From the NCBI GenBank assembly GCA_963579925.1, contig CAUZJA010000012.1:1-26635 (forward strand): a DNA stretch of 26,635 bases, given 5' to 3'. Position 1 is the stretch's first letter, and every line of letters starts with the position of its first letter. This document shows positions 16,125 to 23,985 of this stretch, piece by piece. The notes under the pieces were generated by a model, which was not told the DNA's origin, made no database searches, and was given only the letters and a program-made list of their open reading frames with translations. A program made the translations under genes and the position numbers. The stretch is from UBA1151 sp963579925 (GTDB lineage Bacteria; Chloroflexota; Dehalococcoidia; Lucifugimonadales; Lucifugimonadaceae).

Positions 16125-16153
16125 ACATTACGCCTTGGGTGAGGGGCTGGCAA
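16125..16153 (-). promoter_or_regulatory. csoR-copA promoter
   Basis: Minus strand: TTGCCA (16153-16148, 5 of 6 to the -35 consensus), a 17-nt spacer and TAATGT (16130-16125, a weak -10). Initiation near 16118 would fall inside the CsoR-type operator. The weak -10 keeps the confidence moderate. Confidence 0.45.
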
Positions 16154-16173
16154 CAGACTTGCATGAGGATGCG

Positions 16174-16201
16174 GTGAAGACTGGCGGTTTCAGAGTATGA
16201 T
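16174..16201 (+). promoter_or_regulatory. Possible promoter of the prp operon
   Basis: Plus strand: TATGAT at 16196-16201 (5 of 6 to the -10 consensus) with GTGAAG at 16174-16179 as a weak -35, 16 nt apart. Initiation would be near 16208, inside the hairpin at 16201-16220, about 36 nt before the PrpD start. Confidence 0.4.
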
Positions 16202-16220
16202 TCCTGTCTCACGACAGGAA
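16201..16220. promoter_or_regulatory. Inverted repeat at the prp operon start point
   Basis: A perfect 8-bp inverted repeat, TTCCTGTC and GACAGGAA around TCAC. It overlaps the predicted transcription start and ends 23 nt before the PrpD ATG. It could be a repressor operator or, as RNA, a 5' hairpin. No run of T follows it, so it is not a terminator. Confidence 0.55.
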
Positions 16221-16243
16221 CCTCCGGAGACGAAAACGCTTCA

Positions 16244-17611
16244 ATGGCACAAAACCTCGCAGACCGATTCGCCGACTACGCACTCGACACCAACTATTCC
16301 GACATGACTGAGTCGGCTATCCACGAGACGAAACGTCGACTGATCGACGCTCTTGGCTGCGCTCTTGGTGCATGGGATGCGGACTCGCCAACAGCGGCGG
16401 AGCGGGTGGCAAAGCTGTCACGCTCAGATCAGGGTTCGCGCTCTCTCTACGGCTCGATGACCAGCCCGGACATGGCGGCATTCGTCAACGGAATACTCTT
16501 CCGATATCTCGATTTCAATGACACGTATCTCTCAAAAGAACCAGCGCACCCCAGCGACAACCTCGCGGCCACACTTGCCGCAGCAGAAGTCGCAGGATCA
16601 AGTGGTAAAGACCTGATCGCAGCCACCGTAGTCGCATACGAAATCCAGTGTCGACTGGCCGATGCGTGGAGCATTAGAGCTGAGGGTTGGGATCACGTCT
16701 GCTACGGCGCGTTCTCAACTGTCGTCGGCGCGGGCAAGCTGCTCGGTCTAACCAAAGAACAACTCATCCATGCGCAGGGAATCTCCGGAAACGCCCACAT
16801 GGCGATGCGCCAGACGCGTGCCGGTGAACTCTCCATGTGGAAGGGCGCAGCGTTTGCCAATGCCTCACGTAACGGCGTTCTGTCTACACTGCTCGCAAAA
16901 GAGGGCATGACAGGCCCTGCTCCCATATTTGAAGGTGAGATGGGCTTCTTTGCTGAAGTCTCACACGGCGAGTTTGATATCCCTGATCTGGGCGGCAAAG
17001 ACGGCGCCGATTTCATGCTGCCGAAGACTTACATCAAGTACTGGCCCGCCGAGTACCACTCACAAAGCGCCATCGATGCGGCACTTCAGTTGCGGGCAGA
17101 GATTGGCGATATAAGTGGGATTGCGTCCATCAAGTGCGAAACGTTCGACGCAGCAGTCGAGATCATTGCTGATCCGGAGAAGTGGCGCCCAAAGACACGT
17201 GAGACGGCCGACCACAGCCTGCCATATTGCATTGGCGTTGCGTTGGCGGACGGCGAGGTCGGCCTGCCACAGTTCGAGCAGGAACGGTTCTCGGATGAGT
17301 CGCTGCTCGACCTGGTCGCGAAGATCAAAGTGGTAGCGGATGACGAGATCAACACACGCTACCCGGAGAGCATCCCCAACCGAATCACCGTCAAGATGAA
17401 CGACGGCAGCGAGCACCAGCGTGAGGTTTCGTACCCTCGTGGTCACGTCGGCAACCCGATGGATGACAGCGAAGTCGAAGACAAGTTCCACGGGATGGCC
17501 GACCGATGGCTGGACCGCTCAACGCAGGACAGCATTTTGGAGCGACTCTGGGCGTTGGACGACCAATCATCGCTCTCGCCAATCCTGGCTGAGTTCGCGA
17601 AGGCCAAATAA
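16244..17611 (+). CDS. prpD: MmgE/PrpD family 2-methylcitrate dehydratase
   Basis: 455 aa, somewhat shorter than E. coli PrpD but normal for the MmgE/PrpD family. The family removes water from 2-methylcitrate to give 2-methylaconitate, without an Fe-S cluster. Visible hallmarks are the N-terminal helix with RRLIDALGCALGA, the FRYLDFNDTY segment with HPSDN soon after, the AAATVVAYEI-type helix (VVAYEIQCRL), and YIKYWPAEYHSQSAID in the lid domain. It is the first gene of the plus-strand operon, 4 nt before the methylisocitrate lyase. That neighbour and the citrate synthase make a propionate role much more likely than the other functions of this broad family (for example cis-aconitate decarboxylation). 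The ribosome site is weak (CCGGAG, 15 nt upstream). Confidence 0.88.
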   Translation: MAQNLADRFADYALDTNYSDMTESAIHETKRRLIDALGCALGAWDADSPTAAERVAKLSRSDQGSRSLYGSMTSPDMAAFVNGILFRYLDFNDTYLSKEPAHPSDNLAATLAAAEVAGSSGKDLIAATVVAYEIQCRLADAWSIRAEGWDHVCYGAFSTVVGAGKLLGLTKEQLIHAQGISGNAHMAMRQTRAGELSMWKGAAFANASRNGVLSTLLAKEGMTGPAPIFEGEMGFFAEVSHGEFDIPDLGGKDGADFMLPKTYIKYWPAEYHSQSAIDAALQLRAEIGDISGIASIKCETFDAAVEIIADPEKWRPKTRETADHSLPYCIGVALADGEVGLPQFEQERFSDESLLDLVAKIKVVADDEINTRYPESIPNRITVKMNDGSEHQREVSYPRGHVGNPMDDSEVEDKFHGMADRWLDRSTQDSILERLWALDDQSSLSPILAEFAKAK

Positions 17612-17615
17612 CGCA

Positions 17616-18491
17616 ATGGCGTCGCAATCTCCTGGAGCAAAGCTGAAGGCAGCATACGCAGACAAGTGCGTCTCGATGCCCGGCGTGTTCAACGCGCTCA
17701 CCGGCATCATGGCCGAACGCAAAGGGTTTGAGGCGATCTATCTGTCTGGCGCCGCACTGACGGCGGGACACGGCGTGCCGGATATCGGACTGCTATCGCT
17801 ATCTGAGTTCGTTGACGCCACGCGATTTATCACCGCCAAGACTGACTTGCCGCTTCTGGTCGACGCCGACACGGGATTCGGTGGCCCGCTGAACGTTGAG
17901 CGCACAATTTCCGAGTTCGAGAAGGCCGGAGCCGCCGCGATTCAGATCGAAGATCAGCAGATGCCCAAGCGCTGTGGTCACCTCTCGGGCAAGAGCCTAG
18001 TGACCAGCAGCGAAATGGAACAGAAGATCCGGGCTGCCGCGGCCGCTCGTTCTGATCCAGACTTCGTGATCGTTGCCAGGACGGACGCGGTTGCAGTCGA
18101 GGGATTTGACGCCGCGGTTGAGCGGTCGCTCCGATATCTCGACGCGGGTGCAGACGTCATCTTTGGCGAAGCGCTTGAGACAGAGGATGAGTTCGCTGAG
18201 TTCCGGAGACGCGTCGATGCGCCGTTGCTGGCGAATATGACGGAGTTCGGCCGCAGCCCGCTGTTAGGGCGCTACAAACTGGAAGAACTTGGCTATGCCA
18301 TCGCACTCTTCCCGGTATCGAGCCTGCGGGCAGCGATGAAGGCGGTTGATGCACTATTCGACCAGATCGCCGGATCGGGCACGCAGACCGACGCACTTGG
18401 CAGTATGCAAACGCGGGCAGAGCTATACGATTTGATCGAGTACGACGGATACGAAGACCGAGACAAGAAGTATTTCGGATCGACCAACTAG
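17616..18491 (+). CDS. prpB: 2-methylisocitrate lyase
   Basis: 291 aa from the ATG at 17616, 4 nt after the PrpD stop; the open frame continues upstream inside prpD but that part is a shadow. Isocitrate lyase/PEP mutase superfamily. Present in order: YLSGA (42-46), VDADTGFGG with Mg2+-binding D83/D85, IEDQQ (E112, D113) and the active-site loop KRCGH (118-122) with catalytic C120. The Cys loop separates true lyases from PEP mutases and phosphonate enzymes of the same fold. It splits 2-methylisocitrate into pyruvate and succinate in the methylcitrate cycle. Length and motifs fit PrpB rather than the longer isocitrate lyase of the glyoxylate shunt. Confidence 0.93.
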   Translation: MASQSPGAKLKAAYADKCVSMPGVFNALTGIMAERKGFEAIYLSGAALTAGHGVPDIGLLSLSEFVDATRFITAKTDLPLLVDADTGFGGPLNVERTISEFEKAGAAAIQIEDQQMPKRCGHLSGKSLVTSSEMEQKIRAAAAARSDPDFVIVARTDAVAVEGFDAAVERSLRYLDAGADVIFGEALETEDEFAEFRRRVDAPLLANMTEFGRSPLLGRYKLEELGYAIALFPVSSLRAAMKAVDALFDQIAGSGTQTDALGSMQTRAELYDLIEYDGYEDRDKKYFGSTN

Positions 18492-18513
18492 GCCGCGTGA
18501 CCAACTAGGCCGC
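18482..18513. repeat. 15-bp direct duplication across the prpB stop
   Basis: GACCAACTAGGCCGC occurs at 18482-18496 and again at 18499-18513, separated by 2 nt. The first copy contains the last codons and stop of prpB; the second repeats them in the gap before prpC. It looks like a recent slippage duplication. Confidence 0.9.
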
Positions 18514-18532
18514 ACAAAAAGAAAAGGCTGAC

Positions 18533-19660
18533 ATGACGAATCCGACAGAGACCTACTACCCCGGACTTGAAGGCGTAATTGCTGGTGAGACTGGCATCTC
18601 CACCATTGCGGGTGGCCTCCAGTATCGCGGATATTCAATTCAGGACCTTGCGGAGAAATCGACTTTCGAAGAGGTCGCTTATCTGCTCATCCACGGCAAT
18701 CTGCCGAGCGAAACTGAGTTCGCATCGTTCAAGACTCGCCTTGCTGGTGCTCGCAATGTTCCTGACGCCGTCTACACGCTCTACCGCTCGCTGCCAACCG
18801 ACTCAAACGCCATGGACGTTCTGCGAACTGGCGTGAGCATCCTGGGCCACCACGATCCAGACACCGGTTCAAACGAGCTATCCGCAAGCATCGCCAAGTC
18901 CGAGCGCCTGCTCGCTGCAATTCCAACGCTGGTCACTGCATGGGCACGCATCAAAGCTGGCAACGACCCAGTGGCACCGCGCAGCGATCTCGACTTCTCA
19001 GCGAATCTGCTCAACATGCTTCACGGCTCCGAGCCAGCGGAAGTTGAGCGCCACGCACTGGACGTGTCACTGATTCTCTACGCAGAGCACGAGTACAACG
19101 CATCGTCATTCACCGCTCGGGTTGCCGCATCAACGCTGACCGATCTGCACGGCGCAGTAACGGCAGCAATCGCCGCGCTTAAAGGCCCGCTGCACGGAGG
19201 CGCCAATGAGAAGGCAGTCGAAGTGCTGGAAGAAGTTGGCACCAAAGAGAACGCGGAGCCGTGGATCCGGAAGGCATTTGAGACGAAGCGGCTCATCATG
19301 GGTTTCGGACATCGTGTCTACAAAGACGAAGACCCACGCGCCACGATCTTGAAGCGTTTCTGCATGGAGATATCACCTGAGCGCAACGCAACCGAATGGG
19401 AAGAGATGGCGGACATCATTGAGAAGATCATGTGGGATGAGAAGCACCTGCCGCCGAACATGGATTGGCCTGCTGGGCGGCTCTACCGGATGATCGGGCT
19501 GGAGACGGAGATCTACACGCCGCTCTTTGTTGCCGCACGCATCACGGGCTGGGCAGCGCACATCATTGAGCAGCACTCCGGCAACCGACTCATTCGGCCA
19601 CGCTCCAACTACATTGGCCCGGAGCCGCAGAGCTACGTGTCGATGGCAGATCGCGGCTAG
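18533..19660 (+). CDS. prpC: 2-methylcitrate/citrate synthase
   Basis: 375 aa, the length of the short (dimeric) bacterial citrate synthase type to which PrpC belongs. It condenses propionyl-CoA, or acetyl-CoA, with oxaloacetate. The catalytic triad is H221 (GPLHGGANE), H260 (MGFGHRVYK) and D311 (NMDWPAG), equivalent to H264, H305 and D362 of E. coli citrate synthase. EHEYNASSF and the closing TPLFVAARITGWAAH helix are also typical. The tail ends RPRSNYIGP. Sequence alone does not separate methylcitrate from citrate specificity; the neighbours prpD and prpB argue for the former, though it could serve both. An AAAAGG lies 7 nt before the ATG. Confidence 0.92.
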   Translation: MTNPTETYYPGLEGVIAGETGISTIAGGLQYRGYSIQDLAEKSTFEEVAYLLIHGNLPSETEFASFKTRLAGARNVPDAVYTLYRSLPTDSNAMDVLRTGVSILGHHDPDTGSNELSASIAKSERLLAAIPTLVTAWARIKAGNDPVAPRSDLDFSANLLNMLHGSEPAEVERHALDVSLILYAEHEYNASSFTARVAASTLTDLHGAVTAAIAALKGPLHGGANEKAVEVLEEVGTKENAEPWIRKAFETKRLIMGFGHRVYKDEDPRATILKRFCMEISPERNATEWEEMADIIEKIMWDEKHLPPNMDWPAGRLYRMIGLETEIYTPLFVAARITGWAAHIIEQHSGNRLIRPRSNYIGPEPQSYVSMADRG

Positions 19661-19675
19661 GGCAGCACCTCACCC

Positions 19676-20647
19676 ATGAGCAACACGATTTACGTTACTG
19701 ACGGTTCCGATTGGCTCTACTCGTACCGAGAGCAGTTGGAGAAACTTGATCCACCTGTTGAGGTGGTTACAGTGGAAGATGCGTCTGCAATCGGAAGCAA
19801 CGCTTCAGATGCTCCCGGCTTGATCGCCGATCCCGCGCTCCTGACCGACGCTGCACTCGCCGAGTTGACCGGCCTGCAGAGCCTGCAGTTCACGACCACA
19901 GAGTTCCATCATCTTGATCTGCCTGCGTTGGAGCAACGTGGAGTGGTGCTGGGTGGTGTAAACCGAGCACTTGCGCCGCCCGCTGTTCAGCATTTGATCG
20001 ATCTGGCCACAGCCACTGCCCGGCTGATCGGCCATCCCGGTGTCACCGGCGTCCCAACTTTTCCTGAGTTCGAGAACAAGGTCATCGGCATCATTGGCTA
20101 CGGCTACACCGGGCCGGAGCTGATTCGACAGCTTGAAGGCACGCGCTGCAACTACAGGTATACCGATGTCAGGACGCCTCCGCGCGACACTGCGATACCG
20201 CCAAATACCAGGAGACTCACGCTGGACCGAGTGCTGGTCGAGTCCGACTACGTATTCATTCTCGTGCCGCTCACGCCCCAGTCCCGAGGCCTATTCGACC
20301 TGCGGGAGTTCCGCATCATGAAACCGGAGGCGGTGCTGATCAACGGCTCGCATCCTGATGTGATTGTGGCCGACGATCTGCTTACAGCACTGAACGATGG
20401 ACTGTTCGCCGGGGCAGCTATCTCATACCGTGATGATGAGCTTGAATCACATCAGAAAGTGGTAGCTCTGAGCTATCCGAACACACCACCGGGCCACATT
20501 GCAGAGCGTGCAATCGGCTCGATTGCTGAGAACTTGGACGCTGTCCGCTCCGACCAGCCACTTCCTGCGCCAGTTGAGTCAATCGACGTTCCGTTAGTTG
20601 GCGACCCATCGTTCTGGTCTAATCGATTCACACCCCGGCGCGCTTGA
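19676..20647 (+). CDS. D-2-hydroxyacid dehydrogenase-like protein, Arg missing
   Basis: 323 aa, 15 nt after prpC, so the same operon. The C-terminal half holds the NAD-binding Rossmann fold of the D-isomer-specific 2-hydroxyacid dehydrogenases: GIIGYGYTG (G141, G143, G146), an acidic end of strand two (D164, pointing to NAD over NADP), ILVPLTPQSRGLFD and FRIMKPEAVLING. In the family the next segment is N-x-x-R-G, whose Arg binds the substrate carboxylate; here it reads N223-G-S-H226-P. The catalytic-His region survives as TPPGHIAERA (H274). The N-terminal half is poorly conserved. It may use a different substrate or have lost catalysis. I cannot name the substrate; a link to acid-sugar or propionate metabolism is inference. 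Confidence 0.8.
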   Translation: MSNTIYVTDGSDWLYSYREQLEKLDPPVEVVTVEDASAIGSNASDAPGLIADPALLTDAALAELTGLQSLQFTTTEFHHLDLPALEQRGVVLGGVNRALAPPAVQHLIDLATATARLIGHPGVTGVPTFPEFENKVIGIIGYGYTGPELIRQLEGTRCNYRYTDVRTPPRDTAIPPNTRRLTLDRVLVESDYVFILVPLTPQSRGLFDLREFRIMKPEAVLINGSHPDVIVADDLLTALNDGLFAGAAISYRDDELESHQKVVALSYPNTPPGHIAERAIGSIAENLDAVRSDQPLPAPVESIDVPLVGDPSFWSNRFTPRRA

Positions 20648-20668
20648 TAACGCCCGTGGAGTAACCAG

Positions 20669-21496
20669 ATGATCATCGACACGCACGCCCATATCTACAC
20701 GAGCGACAGTGATCGATACCCGATCATCGACAAGCCGTACGCCCCACCTGCAGGCTCCGGCTCACCTGAAGGTCTGATCGCTGAGATGGACGCCGCTGGT
20801 GTCGATAAGGTGATGATGGTCCAGACCACCACGTACTACGGCTGGGACAACTCATACATGCGAGACACCGTGCCGCAGTACAGCGACCGTGCGCGCGGTG
20901 TCTTCACGCTTGATCCGGAGCATCCGCACAGCGCCGACTTGATCTACTCGCTCGTCGACCGCGCAGGGATGACTGCATTGCGCACATATCCGGTACGGCA
21001 GGGCGACTACGACCACCCCGGCAATCGGGCACTCTGGGCGGCGTGCCGCGAGACTGGCACAACTATCAACGCGCTGATTGGCGAGGCCCGATACGCAGCG
21101 GAACTCGCTGCGATCATGACTGACTATCCGGAAGTCCCAGTAACGCTGGATCACGCCATCCATCTCGATATCGCCGCACCCGAATACAACGACAAGCTGT
21201 CCGCCACGCTGGGACTGGCCGATTGCCCCAACATGAACGCCAAACTATCATTCCTGGCCACCGGCTCAGCGGAAGAGTATCCGTTCACCGACATGCACCC
21301 GGCCACTCGCCAGATAATCGATGCCTACGGCCCAGAGCGCTGCGTGTGGGGCTCCGACTACCCACTCGACCTCTGGGCACCCAAGACGACCTACTCGGGC
21401 TATCTGCAACTGTTCCAGAACGATCTCGGCCTGAGCGAAGGCGAGAAAGACGCGATTCTTGGCGGCTCGGCAGACCGCCTCTACTTCTCGCGTTAA
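20669..21496 (+). CDS. Amidohydrolase (ACMSD/TIM-barrel metal hydrolase)
   Basis: 275 aa of the amidohydrolase-2 family, which includes decarboxylases (ACMSD, gamma-resorcylate decarboxylase) and lactonases. The N-terminal metal site D4-T-H6-A-H8 is complete. TLDHAIHLDI brings another His, and GPERCVWGSDYPLDLW carries the C-terminal catalytic Asp. Family members bind one divalent metal in a TIM barrel and work in the cytosol. It starts 21 nt after the hydroxyacid-dehydrogenase-like gene, with GTGGAG about 8 nt before the ATG. Lactone opening of a sugar-acid lactone would suit the enolase-type dehydratases nearby, but decarboxylation is equally possible from the motifs. Confidence 0.88.
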   Translation: MIIDTHAHIYTSDSDRYPIIDKPYAPPAGSGSPEGLIAEMDAAGVDKVMMVQTTTYYGWDNSYMRDTVPQYSDRARGVFTLDPEHPHSADLIYSLVDRAGMTALRTYPVRQGDYDHPGNRALWAACRETGTTINALIGEARYAAELAAIMTDYPEVPVTLDHAIHLDIAAPEYNDKLSATLGLADCPNMNAKLSFLATGSAEEYPFTDMHPATRQIIDAYGPERCVWGSDYPLDLWAPKTTYSGYLQLFQNDLGLSEGEKDAILGGSADRLYFSR

Positions 21497-21508
21497 ACGG
21501 GATGGCGC

Positions 21509-22030
21509 ATGAACATCTCGTTCCGCCCCATCGAGCTTAGCGACGTCCCGCAGATCGTTCGATGGCTGCGCGATGAAGATGTCGCCCGCTGGTGGTGGGA
21601 CGTCGCCGAAAAGACCGACGAGGATCTGACTTCTGAATACAGCAACAAAGCTCACGACCCTAGAACCGCCCGCTACGTCATCACCGTGGACGGCGCGGGG
21701 ATCGGGATCATCCAGGCAGCAGTCCTGGCTAACTACCCCGAAACCGCGGCAGAAGTAGGCATCCCAAACGCCGCAGGCGTGGACGTATACATCGGCGAAT
21801 CAGAGTGGCGAGACAGAGGCGTAGGAACACTAGCCATACGCCAGTTCGTCAATGAGATCGTATTCGCGATCCCAGGCGTAGAAATCTGCACTGTCGACCC
21901 AGAACCCGAGAACACCCGCGCAATTCGCGCCTACGAGAAGGCGGGCTTCCGATACGTGCGGACGTACCACTCCGAGGACAGCGGCTATGACGTTTACCTT
22001 ATGTGGCAGGAGCGAGCGGCTACTTCGTGA
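21509..22030 (+). CDS. GNAT acetyltransferase, AAC(6')-like
   Basis: 173 aa with a full GNAT fold. It opens FRPIELSDVPQIVRWLRD. Acetyl-CoA motif A is VDVYIGESEWRDRGVGTLA (R-x-x-G-x-G/A type), and motif B is PENTRAIRAYEKAGFRYV. The start and the RWWW segment resemble aminoglycoside 6'-N-acetyltransferases and their environmental relatives. Chromosomal members of this branch often act on other amines, so antibiotic resistance should not be assumed. It is the last gene of the prp operon (12-nt gap) and its 3' end overlaps the convergent SDR gene by 11 nt. Confidence 0.88.
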   Translation: MNISFRPIELSDVPQIVRWLRDEDVARWWWDVAEKTDEDLTSEYSNKAHDPRTARYVITVDGAGIGIIQAAVLANYPETAAEVGIPNAAGVDVYIGESEWRDRGVGTLAIRQFVNEIVFAIPGVEICTVDPEPENTRAIRAYEKAGFRYVRTYHSEDSGYDVYLMWQERAATS

Positions 22031-22784
22031 AGTAGCTCCCGCCGTTCGGCGAAATCGTCTGCCCCGTCATGTAGTTCTGGCTGTTCGACGCCAGGAACAC
22101 TGCGGTCGATGAGACATCTTCAACCTGCCCCGGCCGCTTCAACAGCGTCATCTCCACCACCACACCACCGCCGCCTGAGCGCAGTTCATCCCGCGTCAGG
22201 TCAGTCTCGATGATGCCCGGTGCGATGGCGTTAACGTGAATGTTGTGCTCGGCACCATAGCGGGCAAAGACCTGCGTCATCGTGACCAAGCCAGCCTTGG
22301 ATACGGCGTAGTGAATCGTCTTGGGACCACCGTAGAGTCCGCTGACTGAGCCGATGTTGATTATGCGGCCGCTCTGATGTTTCTTCATGATTGGGAACAC
22401 TTCCTGAGAGCATATAAACGGACCCTTCAGGTTCACGTCCATGATCTCGTCCCAGTCGGCTTCGGTCACATCCGGCATGAAGCCCTGCTTGTTGATGCCC
22501 GCGTTGTTGACCAGCACGTCTATGGTGCCGAACGCATCCACCGTGGCGGCGTAGCAAGCCTGTATCGATGACCTATCAGTCACCTCAAACTTCTGAACCA
22601 GCGCCTTCGCTCCGGCCTTCTCGACATCGGCAGCTGTCGACTCCGCGCCCGCCTGATCGCTGGCGTACGTGACGACCACAGCCTCCGCACCAGCCTTTGC
22701 AAACGCCACAGCGATACCTTCGCCAAGTCCGCGGCTAGAGCCAGTTACGACGCATACTTTGTTCTTCAACGGGGGGAGCCTCAA
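22020..22784 (-). CDS. Short-chain dehydrogenase/reductase
   Basis: 254 aa, a classical SDR. The cofactor motif is T14-G-S-S-R-G-L-G21, followed by NNAG (93-96). The catalytic tetrad N118, S146 (INIGSVSG), Y159 and K163 (YAVSK) is complete. No Asp after the second strand (VVTYASD) decides NAD against NADP clearly. The IAPGIIETDL and FLASNSQNYMTGQTI segments are typical of FabG-like and sugar-alcohol/glucose dehydrogenases. It is the last gene of the minus-strand enolase operon, 31 nt after the first paralogue, and would oxidise or reduce a product of those enzymes. Substrate unknown. The final bases overlap the convergent GNAT gene. Confidence 0.93.
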   Translation of the reverse strand: MRLPPLKNKVCVVTGSSRGLGEGIAVAFAKAGAEAVVVTYASDQAGAESTAADVEKAGAKALVQKFEVTDRSSIQACYAATVDAFGTIDVLVNNAGINKQGFMPDVTEADWDEIMDVNLKGPFICSQEVFPIMKKHQSGRIINIGSVSGLYGGPKTIHYAVSKAGLVTMTQVFARYGAEHNIHVNAIAPGIIETDLTRDELRSGGGGVVVEMTLLKRPGQVEDVSSTAVFLASNSQNYMTGQTISPNGGSYFTK

Positions 22785-22815
22785 TTTGTTGGTCTAATAA
22801 ATGTGAGGTTCCAGC

Positions 22816-23982
22816 TTACTTCCAGACGACCTCTTCTGGCGTAGGCGGTACTTCATAGAGACCCGCGCCCTCACGACGTGGCGATGGCATTGGGACTCCG
22901 TCGCTGGGTGGCGCTGGAGCCGCAGCCAGCTCTTTCAACTTCGCTTCGTTAGCCGTGAATCCGATACCGGGTGAGTCGCCCAGAACGATGTAGCCGTCCT
23001 CAATGTGATTATCGACGGTGAGGCCTTCAGGCGGTCCCAAATCTTTGACCTCTTGCATCATGTGGTTGGGCATTGCGGCCGCAGCGTGCGCCATGTGATT
23101 TCCGGGCGCGCCTATGACGGACACCGGAAGCTCAAACAGATACGCGTTGTGGGCAAGCTGCATCGCACCGGTGATGCCCAGTCGGCCACCGAATTGCACG
23201 ATATCGACCGCCTCTTCGGCAATCAACGCCAGATGATCGCCCAGGCTGCTGAGATTCTCTCCAGTGGCCACAGCGGCGCTCACATTCTGGCTAACGAGTT
23301 TGAGCCCCTCATAGTCCCAGCGCCGCACTGGCTCTTCAATCCACGTGATGTCGAAATGCTTTTCCATCTCGCTGATGTGACGAATCGCCTGCTTCGGCGA
23401 CCAGTACTCGTTAGCATCCACACAAAGAATGGGCCGCTTGTTGTTGACGGAGAGAATGTCATTCACGATGCCGAGCCGCCGAATATCAGCGTCTACATCC
23501 AGCCCAATCTTGAGCTTCCCTGCATCCACGCCCATATCAGCGTACTGCTGATAGAACTCAGCAAGCTGGACGTCCGTTAGCGGCATATCCAGACCAGATG
23601 CGTACGCCTTCACCCGGCCTTCTGTCGCACCCAACGTCTTCCAGAGTGGCTCTTCGTTAATGCGAGCCTTCAGATCCCAGAGCGCCGTATCGAGCGCTGC
23701 GATGGCGTTCGCAGCCTCACCCTCAACACCGCCCTTGAACGCAACATCCGCCATCTTCTTGTGGAGTCCACGCACACCGCGAGGATCCTCGCCTTCGATG
23801 ATCGGAAACAGCCTTGCGATTCCAGCGCCGCCGCCCAGCGTGACGCTTTCGATTCCCTCATCAGTCTCCAGCCAGAGAACAGATGTCCCCGCGATCGAGC
23901 TGCCACCGGGGGAGTTCGCATCGCCAAGCCGTCGGCCGCGATCGTACTTGTAGGAGAGTATTCGGTAACCGGTGATCTTCAA
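22816..23982 (-). CDS. Enolase-superfamily enzyme, tandem paralogue 1
   Basis: 388 aa, mandelate-racemase-like. The capping domain ends in the helix ALDTALWDLKARI. The barrel holds K156-L-K158 (GKLKIG), D189 (CVDANEYW), E216 (TWIEEPV) and E242 (ATGENL), giving a complete K-x-K base and three Mg2+ ligands. The strand that usually carries 'QPD' reads D260-I-V-Q-F-G-G, so the usual dyad Asp is missing. The seventh-strand region has APGNHMAH with H296 and H299. The tail after about residue 350 is longer than usual and ends in RREGAGLYEVPPTPEEVVWK. It is closely related to the next two genes upstream and lies only 3 nt after the DUF385 gene. Reaction unknown; acid-sugar dehydration or racemisation is likely. 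Confidence 0.87.
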   Translation of the reverse strand: MKITGYRILSYKYDRGRRLGDANSPGGSSIAGTSVLWLETDEGIESVTLGGGAGIARLFPIIEGEDPRGVRGLHKKMADVAFKGGVEGEAANAIAALDTALWDLKARINEEPLWKTLGATEGRVKAYASGLDMPLTDVQLAEFYQQYADMGVDAGKLKIGLDVDADIRRLGIVNDILSVNNKRPILCVDANEYWSPKQAIRHISEMEKHFDITWIEEPVRRWDYEGLKLVSQNVSAAVATGENLSSLGDHLALIAEEAVDIVQFGGRLGITGAMQLAHNAYLFELPVSVIGAPGNHMAHAAAAMPNHMMQEVKDLGPPEGLTVDNHIEDGYIVLGDSPGIGFTANEAKLKELAAAPAPPSDGVPMPSPRREGAGLYEVPPTPEEVVWK

Positions 23983-23985
23983 GCG

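Noticed and set aside
17421..17615. N-terminal extension of prpB into prpD
   Set aside because: The extra 65 residues are the out-of-frame reading of the prpD 3' end. The ATG at 17616 gives the normal PrpB start.
21509..22030. Aminoglycoside-resistance gene
   Set aside because: The GNAT fold resembles AAC(6') enzymes, but the metabolic operon setting and lack of mobile context do not support a resistance role.
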